A stretch of 64,000 bases of DNA from Larkinella sp965227735 (lineage in GTDB: Bacteria; Bacteroidota; Bacteroidia; Cytophagales; Spirosomataceae), in contig NZ_OZ245776.1 of assembly GCF_965227735.1 (NCBI RefSeq), positions 434,001 to 498,000 of the forward strand, in the 5' to 3' direction. Below the pieces are notes generated by a model. It ran no database searches, was not told the origin of the DNA, and worked only from the letters and a program-made list of their open reading frames with translations. A program made the translations under genes and the position numbers. The number at the start of each line of letters is the position of its first letter. The first letter of the stretch is position 1. Of the stretch, positions 7,363-16,047 are shown one piece after another.

Positions 7363-8073
7363 ATGGCAAAGAAAACAACCTCCTCCACTGCCGAACAAAA
7401 GAAGTACGTCGCTTACTACCGAGTTTCGACCAAAGTGCAAGGTGATTCGGGACTTGGGCTAGACGGGCAGCGGGCGGCAGTCCGTGGCTTTGTTCGGGAC
7501 GCTCCGATCATTACCGAGTTCACGGAAGTAGAAAGTGGAAAGAAAAACCAGCGGGAACAGTTGCTACTGGCTATTGCTGCCGCCAAAAAGAACGATGCGG
7601 TTTTGATCATTGCGAAGCTCGACCGGTTGAGCCGGAATGCGGCATTTATCTTCACGCTAAGAGACTCGGGCGTTAATTTCCTATGTGTTGATATGCCGGA
7701 CGCAAATACGCTTACTATCGGCATCTTTGCGACGCTGGCACAACACGAACGCGAATTGATCAGTAGCCGGACCAAATCAGCATTGGCCGTAAAGCAGCAC
7801 CAGGGCGCGATATTGGGTAAACCCGAGAACCTGACCAGCGAAGCCCAGGCGAAGGGCGTAGCGTCGATCAAACGGAAGGCAGCGGACAATCAGAACAACC
7901 GTCGGGCGTCAGCAATGGTAGCCCACCTGCGGAGCCAGGGCAAGACGTTTGCTGAGATAGCGGAGCAATTGAACCGTGACGGGTTTGTAACCTCAACCGG
8001 GAAAGAGTTTCACGCGATGCAGGCGCAGCGGTTGCATAAACGGGCGACGTCCATAGAAGCCGGTCCCTTCTAA
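7363..8073 (+). CDS. serine recombinase (resolvase/invertase family)
   Basis: This 236-residue site-specific recombinase shows the resolvase catalytic domain: YYRVST with the nucleophile Ser22 and Arg20, AKLDRLSRN with conserved Arg88 and Arg91, and AQHERELISSRTK near 127-138. A C-terminal helix-turn-helix region follows (GKTFAEIAEQLNRDG near 190-205), as in small DNA resolvases and invertases; the large integrase-type extension is absent. It is convergent with the next gene, the stops overlapping by four bases. Its substrate site is not identified; the interleaved repeats 360 bases upstream are one candidate. With tRNA-Arg and an RHH gene it suggests a small mobile or decayed element. Confidence 0.92.
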   Translation: MAKKTTSSTAEQKKYVAYYRVSTKVQGDSGLGLDGQRAAVRGFVRDAPIITEFTEVESGKKNQREQLLLAIAAAKKNDAVLIIAKLDRLSRNAAFIFTLRDSGVNFLCVDMPDANTLTIGIFATLAQHERELISSRTKSALAVKQHQGAILGKPENLTSEAQAKGVASIKRKAADNQNNRRASAMVAHLRSQGKTFAEIAEQLNRDGFVTSTGKEFHAMQAQRLHKRATSIEAGPF

Positions 8074-8342
8074 TGTTTTAAAAACTCCCCCTCTATTGTT
8101 TCGGGGCTATAAGCGAAATAAACTCTCCCCCGCGAATACACCTCGCCAATTCGTCCGTCGGTAGCAATAACTAAGCATTTCTGTATTCCCCCCTCCTCAT
8201 CCATGAAAAACCTTGTTTGTCCTTTTCTCATGATATTGTTTGTTTTTCCTGCAAGTTCGGAACTTCTGATATAATCAATATTATCCTTAATGAAAAAAAA
8301 ATAAAGTCTTTTTTCAGCCCTCACTTTCGTCACTTCCGTCAC
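8070..8342 (-). CDS. hypothetical protein, up to 90 residues
   Basis: Unrecognised small protein. The C-terminal half (RFFMDEEGGIQKCLVIATDG, then RIGEVYSRGRVYFAY) looks like real beta-rich protein. The N-terminal part is less convincing, and an internal ATG at codon 38 (MRKGQTRFF) would give a 53-residue product. The stop overlaps the convergent recombinase stop by four bases. There is no signal peptide or membrane span. Confidence 0.5.
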   Translation of the reverse strand: MTEVTKVRAEKRLYFFFIKDNIDYIRSSELAGKTNNIMRKGQTRFFMDEEGGIQKCLVIATDGRIGEVYSRGRVYFAYSPETIEGEFLKH

Positions 8343-8402
8343 CGTTCGTCTCCCGCATCCACCAACCTTGTGACTTTGCCCGCACCGGAGCGTCTAAGCA
8401 GT

Positions 8403-8636
8403 ATGAAAACCCTGCTGCTTTACTCCGCCCTCGCTTTCGGGCGGCCCGATACTATTCCGTCGACGGACACAACCAATTATTACGATCTGGTGCAGGCGAG
8501 TGTTCAGAAGGATATGCAGGCCCGCAGTAACGCATGGAAGCCGATGGAGAAACGCATCAGTCGGGCTATCTGGGTTTTTATCGGAGTGGTTGGTACCTGG
8601 ACTTTGGTGCTGATCACCCGGCGGGGGCTATGGTAA
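8403..8636 (+). CDS. small single-pass membrane protein
   Basis: Starting at the ATG at 8403 gives a 77-residue protein (MKTLLLYSALAFGRP...). It has a short hydrophobic N-terminus, a polar helical middle (YYDLVQASVQKDMQAR), and a C-terminal membrane segment IWVFIGVVGTWTLVLI ending in RRGLW. A longer frame opens upstream at 8217 but overlaps the opposite gene and has low-complexity sequence, so the later start is preferred. Function unknown. No terminator is obvious after it. Confidence 0.5.
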   Translation: MKTLLLYSALAFGRPDTIPSTDTTNYYDLVQASVQKDMQARSNAWKPMEKRISRAIWVFIGVVGTWTLVLITRRGLW

Positions 8637-8833
8637 AGGAGAAGCCCGTCGGGTTGGGCTGAAGGACTAAGCGGCAGGAATCGGGGCACTGGGAAAATAC
8701 CAGCCTAAAGACCATTGTCCCGAACGGCGACGAACAAACGCTGGCATCGCCGTTTTTGACCCGCCAACCCTCTTTACTTCATTGCCAGCGAGTTATATTA
8801 TCTCAAACGTAACAATTTAGTAACGACTACATA

Positions 8834-8887
8834 ACACCCGCTAAACGCTGAGGGTGTCTCTTTGTTGAGGCAAACTTAAAAACCTCA
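8834..8887 (+). promoter_or_regulatory. two short inverted repeats in the leader of the TonB receptor gene
   Basis: ACACCC (8834-8839) pairs with GGGTGT (8852-8857), and TTGAGG (8865-8870) pairs with CCTCAA (8882-8887). The second hairpin ends three bases before the ATG and could mask the translation start. No exact -7 element was found. The rest of the 254-base gap after the preceding gene shows nothing recognisable. Confidence 0.3.
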
Positions 8888-8890
8888 ATT

Positions 8891-11800
8891 ATGAAGAATG
8901 CATTACTCCATTTCACTTTATTAATCCTGCTGTTGGTTGGCAGAATCGGTAGCACCAATGCCCAGACCACCCAGACCTCGGTAGTCGGTGTGGTGCTCGA
9001 GAACGGCAAAACGCCCCTGCCCGGTGCCACCGTGCTGCTCCGCAATGAATCGACGGGTTTCTCGACCGGAACCGTCACCAATGCAAAAGGAGAGTATTTG
9101 TTTAAAGAACTTCCGCTCGGAGGTCCTTACTCCTTGAGGGCGACGTATGTCGGTTATGGTGAACAGAAACTGACCGGGTATCTGCTTAATCAGGGTGACT
9201 TGATCCGCATCAACTTCAGCATGCAGGAAATCGGGCAGAATCTCGCCGTGGTGGACGTGGTGGCGTCGGGTTTGCAGAACAAGGTCGAAAACTTTGGAGC
9301 AGCCACGGCCGTATCGGCAAGGGCCATTGCGACACTGCCCGTCAATGGCCGTAACTTTACGTCCCTCACCGACCTCTCTCCACTGGCGGGCCGGGGCGGT
9401 AACCTGTCAGGACAGCTTGGATCCTCGACCAACTTCACCGTTGATGGTATGACGGCCAAAAACCCGACCTCAGCGGGTGCGACCACGAGCCGAAGCGGGG
9501 CACCGTATTCCATTTCCATCGAAGCCGTGCGGGAGTTTAAAGTTATTACCAACCAGTACGACGTAGTATATGGCCGCGCCGGGGGCGGTATCATCTCGGC
9601 CGTCACCAAGGCGGGCACTAACCAACTTACCGCCAGCGCCTTCAACTATACCCGTGCCAACTGGCTGGCCAGCCAGTTTGATATTCGGGGTAATCCGCGC
9701 TCGGTTCGTTATGCGACCCATCAGTTTGGCCTTTCGCTGGGTGGCCCAATCATTAAAGACAAACTCCACTACTTCTTTGTATGGGACCGTCAGCAGGATT
9801 CACGCCCACTGATTATTGCCGACGTGCAGTCGCCCGCCGATGAAAACCGCTTCAATGTGACGCGTAGTACGCTCGACCGCTTCGTGAACATTGCCCGCAG
9901 TCAGTATGGCGTGGCCAACACTCCGCAATACGGCTCGTTCGACAAAGTGCGGGGGTCAAATGCCGGTTTTTTACGGCTCGACTGGCAGATCAATGACAAC
10001 AATTTGCTTACGATTCGCAATAACTTCACCAGCGACCGTAACAATCTGGGCTTAGTTGACAATACGCCGATCAACATCTATGAATCGACGGGCAACGACT
10101 GGAACTGGGACAACAGCCTGCTGGCCACGCTGCGAACATCCGTCAATCCGCGCATCACCAATGAACTGAAACTACAGCACCTGTATACCTATCAGTCGAG
10201 CAGCCCCGGCGATCAACTGCCGGAGCGGAATATTCCGCGTAACCTGGTCGAAAATGTTGTGTCGTCGATTGGGGGTGCAAACCGCTCGACCAGCATCCAG
10301 ATGGGTGGTCACCGGTTTGCGCAAGAAGGCTTCAAAAACAACGTGATGCAATTGATTAACAACCTCTATTACAATACGGACAAGGCTCAGTTTACATTTG
10401 GCGTCGATCTGATGTACACCCGCGCCAACTCGGTGTACGGCAGTGAGGTCAACGGACGGTTCCACTACACTGTGTCCGGTGCCCTTACGGCACTGGACAA
10501 TTTTGAGCGGTTACAACCCTACCGCTACTTTCGCGAGGTGCCGCTCAAAGACGATATCAGTGTTCGCAGCAACATCTGGAACGCAGGAGCCTACGGGCAG
10601 ATGAGCACCCGCTTAGCCACGGGCCTGGACATGATCGCCGGGCTGCGGTTCGACTACGCCCACTACCCCAAAGCGTCGCTCAATCAACTGGTACTCGATG
10701 AACTCAATCTGCGCACCGACAACCGGCTGCAGTCGTTTGTAGTGCAGCCTCGTCTGCAGTTTACCTGGGATATTAACGAGAAACGGCGCGATATTATCCG
10801 GCTGGGTGGCGGGGTTTTTGCCTCGGACCTCAATAACTACGTTATCATCAACAACCTGACGTTTGACGGTAGTAACCTGGCCACCGTCGACGTGCGAGGG
10901 GCCAATGTGCCAAAGCCCGATTTTGCGGCTTATCGCAGCAACTACAACAGCATACCGACCCTGGCGCAGTTTCAGTTGCCTACCATCAACATGACCGGTG
11001 CCGATGCCCGCGTGCCGGTGCTCTACAAAGCAAACCTGTCGTACACCCGTTTTTTGAACGACCGCCTGAAGGTGAGCCTTTCGGGCTTTATGTCGCTGGC
11101 CCGCAACAACTACACCTACATTGACCGCAATATCGTTGCCGAGCCATTTTTCCGGTTAGCCAACGAGGCTAACCGGGGCGTATACGTACCGCTGGCGTCG
11201 ATGCCCGCCAACGGTGCGGGCGACTGGCTGGAGGGCCGGGCCAGCAAAAGAGTGGGCCGGGTGCTGGAACTAACCAGTGATGGACGGGTCAACCAGTTTG
11301 CTGTGGTTGTCGACGGGACGTATCGCTACTTCCGGGATGGTGAGATTACGGCCAGTTACACCTGGAACGACACCCGCGACAACACCTCCTACAACGGCAA
11401 CGTAGCCAACACTGCCACGCTGGTACAATCCGTCAAAGATGACCCGCGCGACCTGAGCCGGATCACGTACTCGGATAATCATTTCCGGCATAAAGTCGTG
11501 GTCTACGGGACGCTGCCAACTTTTCTGGGCATCTCGGTGGGCGTTCGCTATTCAGGGCTGGGCGGCACCCGCTACACCCTGCTGTCGGGTGCCAACAGCA
11601 ACGCCGACTTTGTAGCAGGTCAGAACGATTTGGCCTTTATCTTCGACCGCAATAATGAAAGCGTGCCCGCCAACGTCCGCACCGGCTTACAGGCCATCCT
11701 GGATAACCCGGATGCCAGCCCGAGCATCAAAGACTACATTAACCGGTATTCGGGACAAATTGCCGAGCGTAACGGGGGTATCAACGGATTCTTTGGGGTG

Positions 11801-12091
11801 ATTGACATTCGGGCCAGCAAGCGGTTTCGCATTGTCAAAAAGCACAATATCGAACTGTCGGCTGACGTCTTTAACTTCTCAAACCTTTTGAACAAAAATC
11901 GGGGCGTCAACCGTTCGCTGGGTTCGCAGGCCTTGTATGCCCTGGGTATTCCGGCGTCAGGCAATACGCCCGCCGTGTCCCCCTTCGACGCGGTCAATCA
12001 GCGGTTTGTCTACCGGGTGAATACGGCCGGTATCGTAAACCCCTCTGGCGATCCGTTTCAGGTACAGCTTGGTGCCCGCTATAATTTTTAA
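8891..12091 (+). CDS. Oar-like TonB-dependent receptor with carboxypeptidase regulatory-like domain
   Basis: This 1066-residue outer-membrane transporter starts with a signal peptide (MKNALLHFTLLILLLVGRIG...TNAQ). A carboxypeptidase-D regulatory-like beta domain follows (GVVLENGKTPLPGATVLL near residues 33-50; NAKGEYLFKELPLG). The plug has GRNFTSLTDLSPLAGR and FTVDGMTAKNP. The long beta barrel has many aromatic-rich strands and ends QVQLGARYNF with a terminal Phe, as expected for BAM insertion. This is the Oar (OmpA-related) class, which has no SusD partner; related Oar proteins have been implicated in protein or signal export. It stands alone with its own terminator. Substrate unknown. Confidence 0.93.
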   Translation: MKNALLHFTLLILLLVGRIGSTNAQTTQTSVVGVVLENGKTPLPGATVLLRNESTGFSTGTVTNAKGEYLFKELPLGGPYSLRATYVGYGEQKLTGYLLNQGDLIRINFSMQEIGQNLAVVDVVASGLQNKVENFGAATAVSARAIATLPVNGRNFTSLTDLSPLAGRGGNLSGQLGSSTNFTVDGMTAKNPTSAGATTSRSGAPYSISIEAVREFKVITNQYDVVYGRAGGGIISAVTKAGTNQLTASAFNYTRANWLASQFDIRGNPRSVRYATHQFGLSLGGPIIKDKLHYFFVWDRQQDSRPLIIADVQSPADENRFNVTRSTLDRFVNIARSQYGVANTPQYGSFDKVRGSNAGFLRLDWQINDNNLLTIRNNFTSDRNNLGLVDNTPINIYESTGNDWNWDNSLLATLRTSVNPRITNELKLQHLYTYQSSSPGDQLPERNIPRNLVENVVSSIGGANRSTSIQMGGHRFAQEGFKNNVMQLINNLYYNTDKAQFTFGVDLMYTRANSVYGSEVNGRFHYTVSGALTALDNFERLQPYRYFREVPLKDDISVRSNIWNAGAYGQMSTRLATGLDMIAGLRFDYAHYPKASLNQLVLDELNLRTDNRLQSFVVQPRLQFTWDINEKRRDIIRLGGGVFASDLNNYVIINNLTFDGSNLATVDVRGANVPKPDFAAYRSNYNSIPTLAQFQLPTINMTGADARVPVLYKANLSYTRFLNDRLKVSLSGFMSLARNNYTYIDRNIVAEPFFRLANEANRGVYVPLASMPANGAGDWLEGRASKRVGRVLELTSDGRVNQFAVVVDGTYRYFRDGEITASYTWNDTRDNTSYNGNVANTATLVQSVKDDPRDLSRITYSDNHFRHKVVVYGTLPTFLGISVGVRYSGLGGTRYTLLSGANSNADFVAGQNDLAFIFDRNNESVPANVRTGLQAILDNPDASPSIKDYINRYSGQIAERNGGINGFFGVIDIRASKRFRIVKKHNIELSADVFNFSNLLNKNRGVNRSLGSQALYALGIPASGNTPAVSPFDAVNQRFVYRVNTAGIVNPSGDPFQVQLGARYNF

Positions 12092-12100
12092 CTCTGTCAA

Positions 12101-12131
12101 TCCCTCCCCTGCAGCAAGGGGAGGGATTTTT
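12101..12131 (+). terminator. Rho-independent terminator after the TonB receptor
   Basis: The 10-bp stem TCCCTCCCCT / AGGGGAGGGA with loop GCAGCA is followed by TTTTT, ten bases after the receptor stop codon. Confidence 0.9.
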
Positions 12132-12138
12132 AATATGG

Positions 12139-12279
12139 CTACGGAATCAATTTTTCTTCCCCTAGCCTGGCAAAAAGATAAAAGAAAGAATCACGGGTAT
12201 CCTGATAAATGGTAAAGCCCAATTTACGGCTCTTCGACATATCGGTCTTCACCTCAATGGGCCTGCCCAGATCCGTATA
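12139..12279 (-). pseudogene. C-terminal remnant of an NAD-dependent epimerase/dehydratase
   Basis: The minus strand encodes 46 residues ending at a TAG stop. They include KTDMSKSRKLGFTIYQDT and LFARLGEEKLIP, the typical tail of extended SDR epimerases (the helix after the YQDT segment closes the substrate domain). Upstream an in-frame TAG interrupts the frame at 12280-12282, and no Rossmann part is present. This is a clear 3' remnant. It begins eight bases after the terminator of the TonB gene. The remaining bases up to 12438 show nothing recognisable. Confidence 0.65.
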
Positions 12280-12438
12280 CTAGGCAGATGCCAGACGGTC
12301 CTGACCAGGTTTTTTTAAGCTATTTTTGGCTGGCTATGTCTGTCCACAGGGATCCATCCGGAGCAATCGCTGCTTCCAGCGGGCGAAGGGTGGGTTTATT
12401 TTCGCGGGTCATCCTTTTACACACATAAACAACACACC

Positions 12439-13020
12439 ATGCATTCTTTATCTTCTTCATCAGCTGAGTCTGGCCTACTGGCTGAGAAATTTCACGAAAG
12501 TGGCGTTAATGGTTTTTTCAGGATTATGTCGGCTAATCTGCATCAACAGAACGGTTTAGCAGATCGAAAAGCCAACATTATGATTTCAATAAATACGGTA
12601 GTTCTCTCCCTGTTGATTGGCTCGATGGCCCGTAATATCGAATACTGGCAAAATCTGCTGTTACCCATTACGTTCTTAGTGTCAACGTCTTTGACAACAA
12701 CGGTTATTGCCGTCCTAGCCACCCGGCCCCGACTAATTCGGGGTCACGTATCGAAGGAATCCATTCAAAACCGGACGGCTCAGCTCCTTTTTTTTGGTAA
12801 TTTCACTACGCTTTCGCTTGAGGAATACGAGGAGACGATGATGACAGTTCTGAAAGACGACGATTACCTGTATCGCAGCGTTTTGCGGGATTTTTACGCA
12901 CAAGGCGTCATCTTAAACCGCAAGTACAGGTTGCTTCATATTTCGTACAATGTGTTCTTAATCGGGATGATAACATCGGTCGTTACGTTTGGGGTGTGGC
13001 TTTGGGTGTCCAAAATTTAA
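12439..13020 (+). CDS. PycTM-type (DUF5706) membrane effector protein
   Basis: This 193-residue protein has the PycTM arrangement. A cytosolic helix is followed by the motif LADRKANIMISIN near residues 40-52, which runs into the first membrane segment (SINTVVLSLLIGSMA). A second span covers about 73-95, then a cytosolic helical region contains FFGNFTTLSLEEYEE near 118-132, and a third span lies near 170-190. PycTM proteins are membrane effectors of Pycsar anti-phage systems, opened by cyclic pyrimidine nucleotides made by a PycC cyclase. No nucleotide cyclase is present in this window, so it is an orphan effector homologue or has another role. The nearest neighbour is a convergent caspase-SUMF1 gene. 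Family call by eye. Confidence 0.75.
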   Translation: MHSLSSSSAESGLLAEKFHESGVNGFFRIMSANLHQQNGLADRKANIMISINTVVLSLLIGSMARNIEYWQNLLLPITFLVSTSLTTTVIAVLATRPRLIRGHVSKESIQNRTAQLLFFGNFTTLSLEEYEETMMTVLKDDDYLYRSVLRDFYAQGVILNRKYRLLHISYNVFLIGMITSVVTFGVWLWVSKI

Positions 13021-13328
13021 ATGGTTGACAGTGTCGTCAGCACTTCGGTGAATTCACCTTCGGTCGAGCTGATTTCAATTGTTTTCCGGTGTATTTCTAT
13101 GAGGGTGTGTTTGCCGTTTCGTGTCCTACAACCACGAGGTTTTATTCAGGCATAAGGCACCCCTAAACTGTACTGGTTGCTCACATGGCGGAGTTGATGC
13201 GAAAAATTGCCGCCTACGTCCTGATCGATGAGAAGCCCGTCGTGGCTTTCGGACCCAGCGGAATCGGTCTGGAAATAGGCACCGCGTTTAGGGCCCTGCA
13301 TCGAGACAATTACAAACGGATGATGGCC
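13017..13328 (-). pseudogene. possible decayed gene in the gap between PycTM and the caspase gene
   Basis: A minus-strand frame of 104 codons runs through this gap with one internal TGA. The two parts look protein-like (PKRGAYFQTDSAGSE... and KHTLIEIHRKTIEISSTEGE...). I recognise no family. A plus-strand ORF starting at 13185 covers part of the same bases and is equally unrecognised. This may be a remnant or chance. Confidence 0.22.
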
Positions 13329-13370
13329 CTATGGCTGGAAATGTCCGCTGGAAACAGGAACATTAGAGGA

Positions 13371-14963
13371 TTATCTATTCTTCTCAGGAAGAACTACTCG
13401 AAACCCGAGCCAGCTGATACTTGTTACAGGCTCAATGCCCATGCGAGCCGACACACGATTGTCCTCGGCATCGTGGAACCAGCTACCACCGCGAACAGTG
13501 CGATAAGCCCCCCTACTGGGGCCTGTAGGGTCGCGTTCTGGACTATACGTGTAAAAGTCTTCACTGGACCAGTCGCTGCACCACTCCCATACATTGCCGC
13601 TTAAATCATATAAACCCAATTCATTTGCTCGCTTTTGGCCCACTGCATAGGTACCTCTTCGTTGAGTATGCCAACCCACTTCATTCAAATTATTACTCCC
13701 TGCATAGATCGTTTTGCGACTCTGTTGCCCCCCACGTGCCGCATATTCCCATTCCGCTTCGGTTGGTAGGCGATACTGTTGCCCCGTCCTTTGACTCAAC
13801 CACTCGCAGTACGCTACGGCATCTTTCCAACTGACGTGGATCACCGGATGGTTGTACTCCGAACGTGGACGAACTTTTCCCTCTGTATCGCAACGCCAGT
13901 ATGCGTCTGCTTTCGTTTCCCATTTCCCATTACTATATACTTTGCTTCCATTGCCTTTCTCAGCCTCGGTTTGATAGCCCGTAGCCTCTACAAATCGCTC
14001 AAATTCGGCCACCGTCGTTTCGTACTTCGCCATCATAAAACGGCTGAGCGTCACGCGATGAATGGGTTTCTCCCATTCATTATTGCTACCCATCATAAAA
14101 CTGCCGCCGGGGATGCTTATCATCGCAATTGGTTCTAAGTCTACGACTGGCTTGGCGGGTTCTTCCTGCCTGGAGATCTGTGTCGGGGTATCGGTCCGTT
14201 TGAAATAAAAATCATCCGTGATAAAACCGGCCTGATAGGGAGTCTGGCGGGCGTTTTTTCCTTTCACCGCCCGGGCGGTGTTTTTAAAAATACTGATCAG
14301 CTCCACATTGGGTTGACGCAGTTGCTTGAGCAACTCCTGCGTAAAAAGACCGTTCCGCTGCCCCGCGTTTTCGCTGGCCGTCTGGCCGGGAGAAGCCGCA
14401 AAAAAGGCAATCGTACCGCTGGGCGCATTGACGGCTCCCAGGCCGGAAGCCGTGTTACGATCCCACCCCCGGAAGGGATTGTTCCGGCAGGCGTCGACCA
14501 GCAGAATATTGGTATGGCTATTGGCTTCTTTCATGCTGCTCATCACGTCATTGAGGCAGAGGGACTTTCGCTTGGCCAGGGTTTCATTCAGGTCGCTTCG
14601 CACTTCGACCGACATGAGGTAATTCAGGTTGTCACCGGCTTCAAAACCGTGTCCCGCAAAATAAAACAGGCCCACTTCGTAATTTTTCAGGCGTTGGGTA
14701 AACGCGGACACCACGTCTTCCAGTTCGGTCTGGTTGAGATTCAGTTTGAGGATCACCTCAAAGCCCAACTGCCGCAGTGTGGCGGCCATGTCCTGGGCAT
14801 CGTTGGCGGCATTGGGGAGAGCCTGTCCGGGGTACGCGGAGTTGCCGATCACCAGGGCCAGGCGGCCTTTTTGCGGTTGGTTATTAGTTCCGATGGGTTT
14901 AAAAGCCCGCTGGGCCTGCAAGGAAGAAAAACACAACAAAAAGAGGAATAGAACGTATTTCAT
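13371..14963 (-). CDS. secreted caspase-like peptidase fused to a SUMF1/formylglycine-enzyme-like domain
   Basis: This 530-residue protein has a signal peptide (cleavage near AQ at 17-18). The caspase p20-like domain has the catalytic dyad His105 in YFAGHGFEAG and Cys159 in LLVDACRNNPF. After a linker near 270-280 comes a C-terminal SUMF1 domain: PGGSFMMGSNNEWEKP, PVIHVSWKDAVAYCEWLS, RLPTEAEWEYAARGG, and SGNVWEWCSDW. In true formylglycine-generating enzyme the segment after RGGSW contains the redox cysteines; here it reads RGGSWFHDAEDNRVSARM with no Cys, so sulfatase activation is unlikely and a binding role is more plausible. Caspase-SUMF1 fusions are frequent in Bacteroidota and Cyanobacteria, and their function is open. 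Monocistronic, convergent with the PycTM gene. Confidence 0.9.
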   Translation of the reverse strand: MKYVLFLFLLCFSSLQAQRAFKPIGTNNQPQKGRLALVIGNSAYPGQALPNAANDAQDMAATLRQLGFEVILKLNLNQTELEDVVSAFTQRLKNYEVGLFYFAGHGFEAGDNLNYLMSVEVRSDLNETLAKRKSLCLNDVMSSMKEANSHTNILLVDACRNNPFRGWDRNTASGLGAVNAPSGTIAFFAASPGQTASENAGQRNGLFTQELLKQLRQPNVELISIFKNTARAVKGKNARQTPYQAGFITDDFYFKRTDTPTQISRQEEPAKPVVDLEPIAMISIPGGSFMMGSNNEWEKPIHRVTLSRFMMAKYETTVAEFERFVEATGYQTEAEKGNGSKVYSNGKWETKADAYWRCDTEGKVRPRSEYNHPVIHVSWKDAVAYCEWLSQRTGQQYRLPTEAEWEYAARGGQQSRKTIYAGSNNLNEVGWHTQRRGTYAVGQKRANELGLYDLSGNVWEWCSDWSSEDFYTYSPERDPTGPSRGAYRTVRGGSWFHDAEDNRVSARMGIEPVTSISWLGFRVVLPEKNR

Positions 14964-15132
14964 TGTCGGTTCTGAACAGAACTATGATTCTAAAATAACC
15001 ATGTCAAAAATAATCATTCAGGGTTACAAACACGGCCCTTCTTTTTTGACATCCATTAATGGCTGTGGCTAGCAATAAGTTATCAAAGTAAAAGAACAAC
15101 AGCCAAAATCACAAAACATCCATAAAACGAAA

Positions 15133-15151
15133 CCCGGTAGAATCTACCGGG
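15133..15151. terminator. short hairpin in the 790-base gap, possible terminator
   Basis: CCCGGTAGAATCTACCGGG forms a tight palindrome. On the minus strand it is followed by the T-rich TTTCGTTTTAT, so it could stop minus-strand transcription entering from the right. Between 14964 and 15424 I see no convincing gene. Confidence 0.35.
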
Positions 15152-15424
15152 CTGTAGTTAACCTTTACGTGTATTCATCTTCAAAAATATATAGCCAAAA
15201 TTGATGCCATTCAGTCCCGCTTACCTTTCTCGTTTTACTAACTATCTGGCTTACGATAGAGATAGCCTACAGAAAAATAATGGCCCTGCCTTCGTCCATG
15301 TCACCGACCACTAAGGGGGCCTGAATCAGAATTGGGTCTTACGGGCCGGACAAATCTAAGGAAGGGAACCTAACTAGAATGTTAAATATTAATCAGCACT
15401 ATTAATTTCTAATTAACCTCCGAT

Positions 15425-15661
15425 ATGAGATAGAACCTGAATAAAGCAGAAGTAAAGGCATGGCTTCTTAACGAGATCACTACCCTAATTGAATCATTTG
15501 GGCAAGCTGGAGAAATACCCTCACACTTCACTGATGAAGAACGGGCCGATATTGAAAGGTTGAAAATTCGCTTTTCGAAACGGCTCGGCCCGGTTGATTG
15601 GGACGCAGAAAATACCGCAAGTCAAAAATTGGATTCGAGACTAACCAACGCCCATTATTAA
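15425..15661 (+). pseudogene. small ORF with a stop at codon 3, candidate broken or non-canonically started gene
   Basis: From 15434 a 75-codon frame encodes protein-like sequence (NLNKAEVKAWLLNEITTLIE, then PSHFTDEERADIERLK, ending SRLTNAHY). It has no ATG, GTG or TTG near its beginning. Directly upstream in the same frame are ATG AGA TAG. Either a nonsense mutation hit codon 3, or translation starts at the CTG at 15437, or the gene is longer and broken. I do not recognise the product, which would be a small acidic helical protein. Confidence 0.4.
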
Positions 15662-15753
15662 AAACGTCGCATTAAAAGTCGCTTGATTTGTAGGAGGGTA
15701 GTGACTTTCATACTCTACATCCCAAAGTACGAAAGTCACTTCTGTCATAACTG

Positions 15754-16047
15754 TTACTTAACAGCTAGTAATTCAAGCTGTTCGATCACTGGAGGTACAC
15801 TCAGTAGAGTATCAGCATTTGCCATCAACGCCTTAGCAATTTCACCGCTCAGGTGGGCTTGCCGGTCGCCTTCAGTGGCAAATGTGTCGAAAATACCAAA
15901 CGTATTCTCATTTATCTTAAAGGCATACCAACGAATGGTACCTTCTTCCAGTTGGGCCATTGCCAGCGCTTCTTTCAGAAAATTCTCGACCGTAGCTTCG
16001 TGGCCAGGTTTTGCTTGAACACGAGCAAGTAATGAAAGTTTTTCCAT
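15754..16047 (-). CDS. ABM-domain protein, putative quinol monooxygenase
   Basis: This 97-residue protein has the antibiotic-biosynthesis monooxygenase (YgiN/LsrG-like) ferredoxin-fold pattern. MEKLSLLARVQAKPGHE forms the first strand and turn, then FLKEALAMAQLEEGTIRWYAFK, FGIFDTFATEGDRQAHLSG and a final strand LELLAVK. Members oxidise quinols or quinones or act in detoxification without cofactors. Cytosolic, full length for the family. It is monocistronic; the long upstream gap shows no exact -7 element. Confidence 0.88.
   Translation of the reverse strand: MEKLSLLARVQAKPGHEATVENFLKEALAMAQLEEGTIRWYAFKINENTFGIFDTFATEGDRQAHLSGEIAKALMANADTLLSVPPVIEQLELLAVK

Noticed and set aside
6528..8700. 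Integration of a tRNA-targeted island with a repeated tRNA 3' end
   Set aside because: I looked for a second copy of the tRNA-Arg T-arm and acceptor end downstream and did not see one; the recombinase is resolvase-like, not a tRNA-targeting tyrosine integrase.
6900..8890. Invertible promoter driving the TonB receptor
   Set aside because: No long inverted repeat pair flanks the receptor promoter; only short local hairpins are present.
13371..14963. Formylglycine-generating enzyme that activates the sulfatases
   Set aside because: The redox cysteines after RGGSW are missing and the domain is fused to a caspase.
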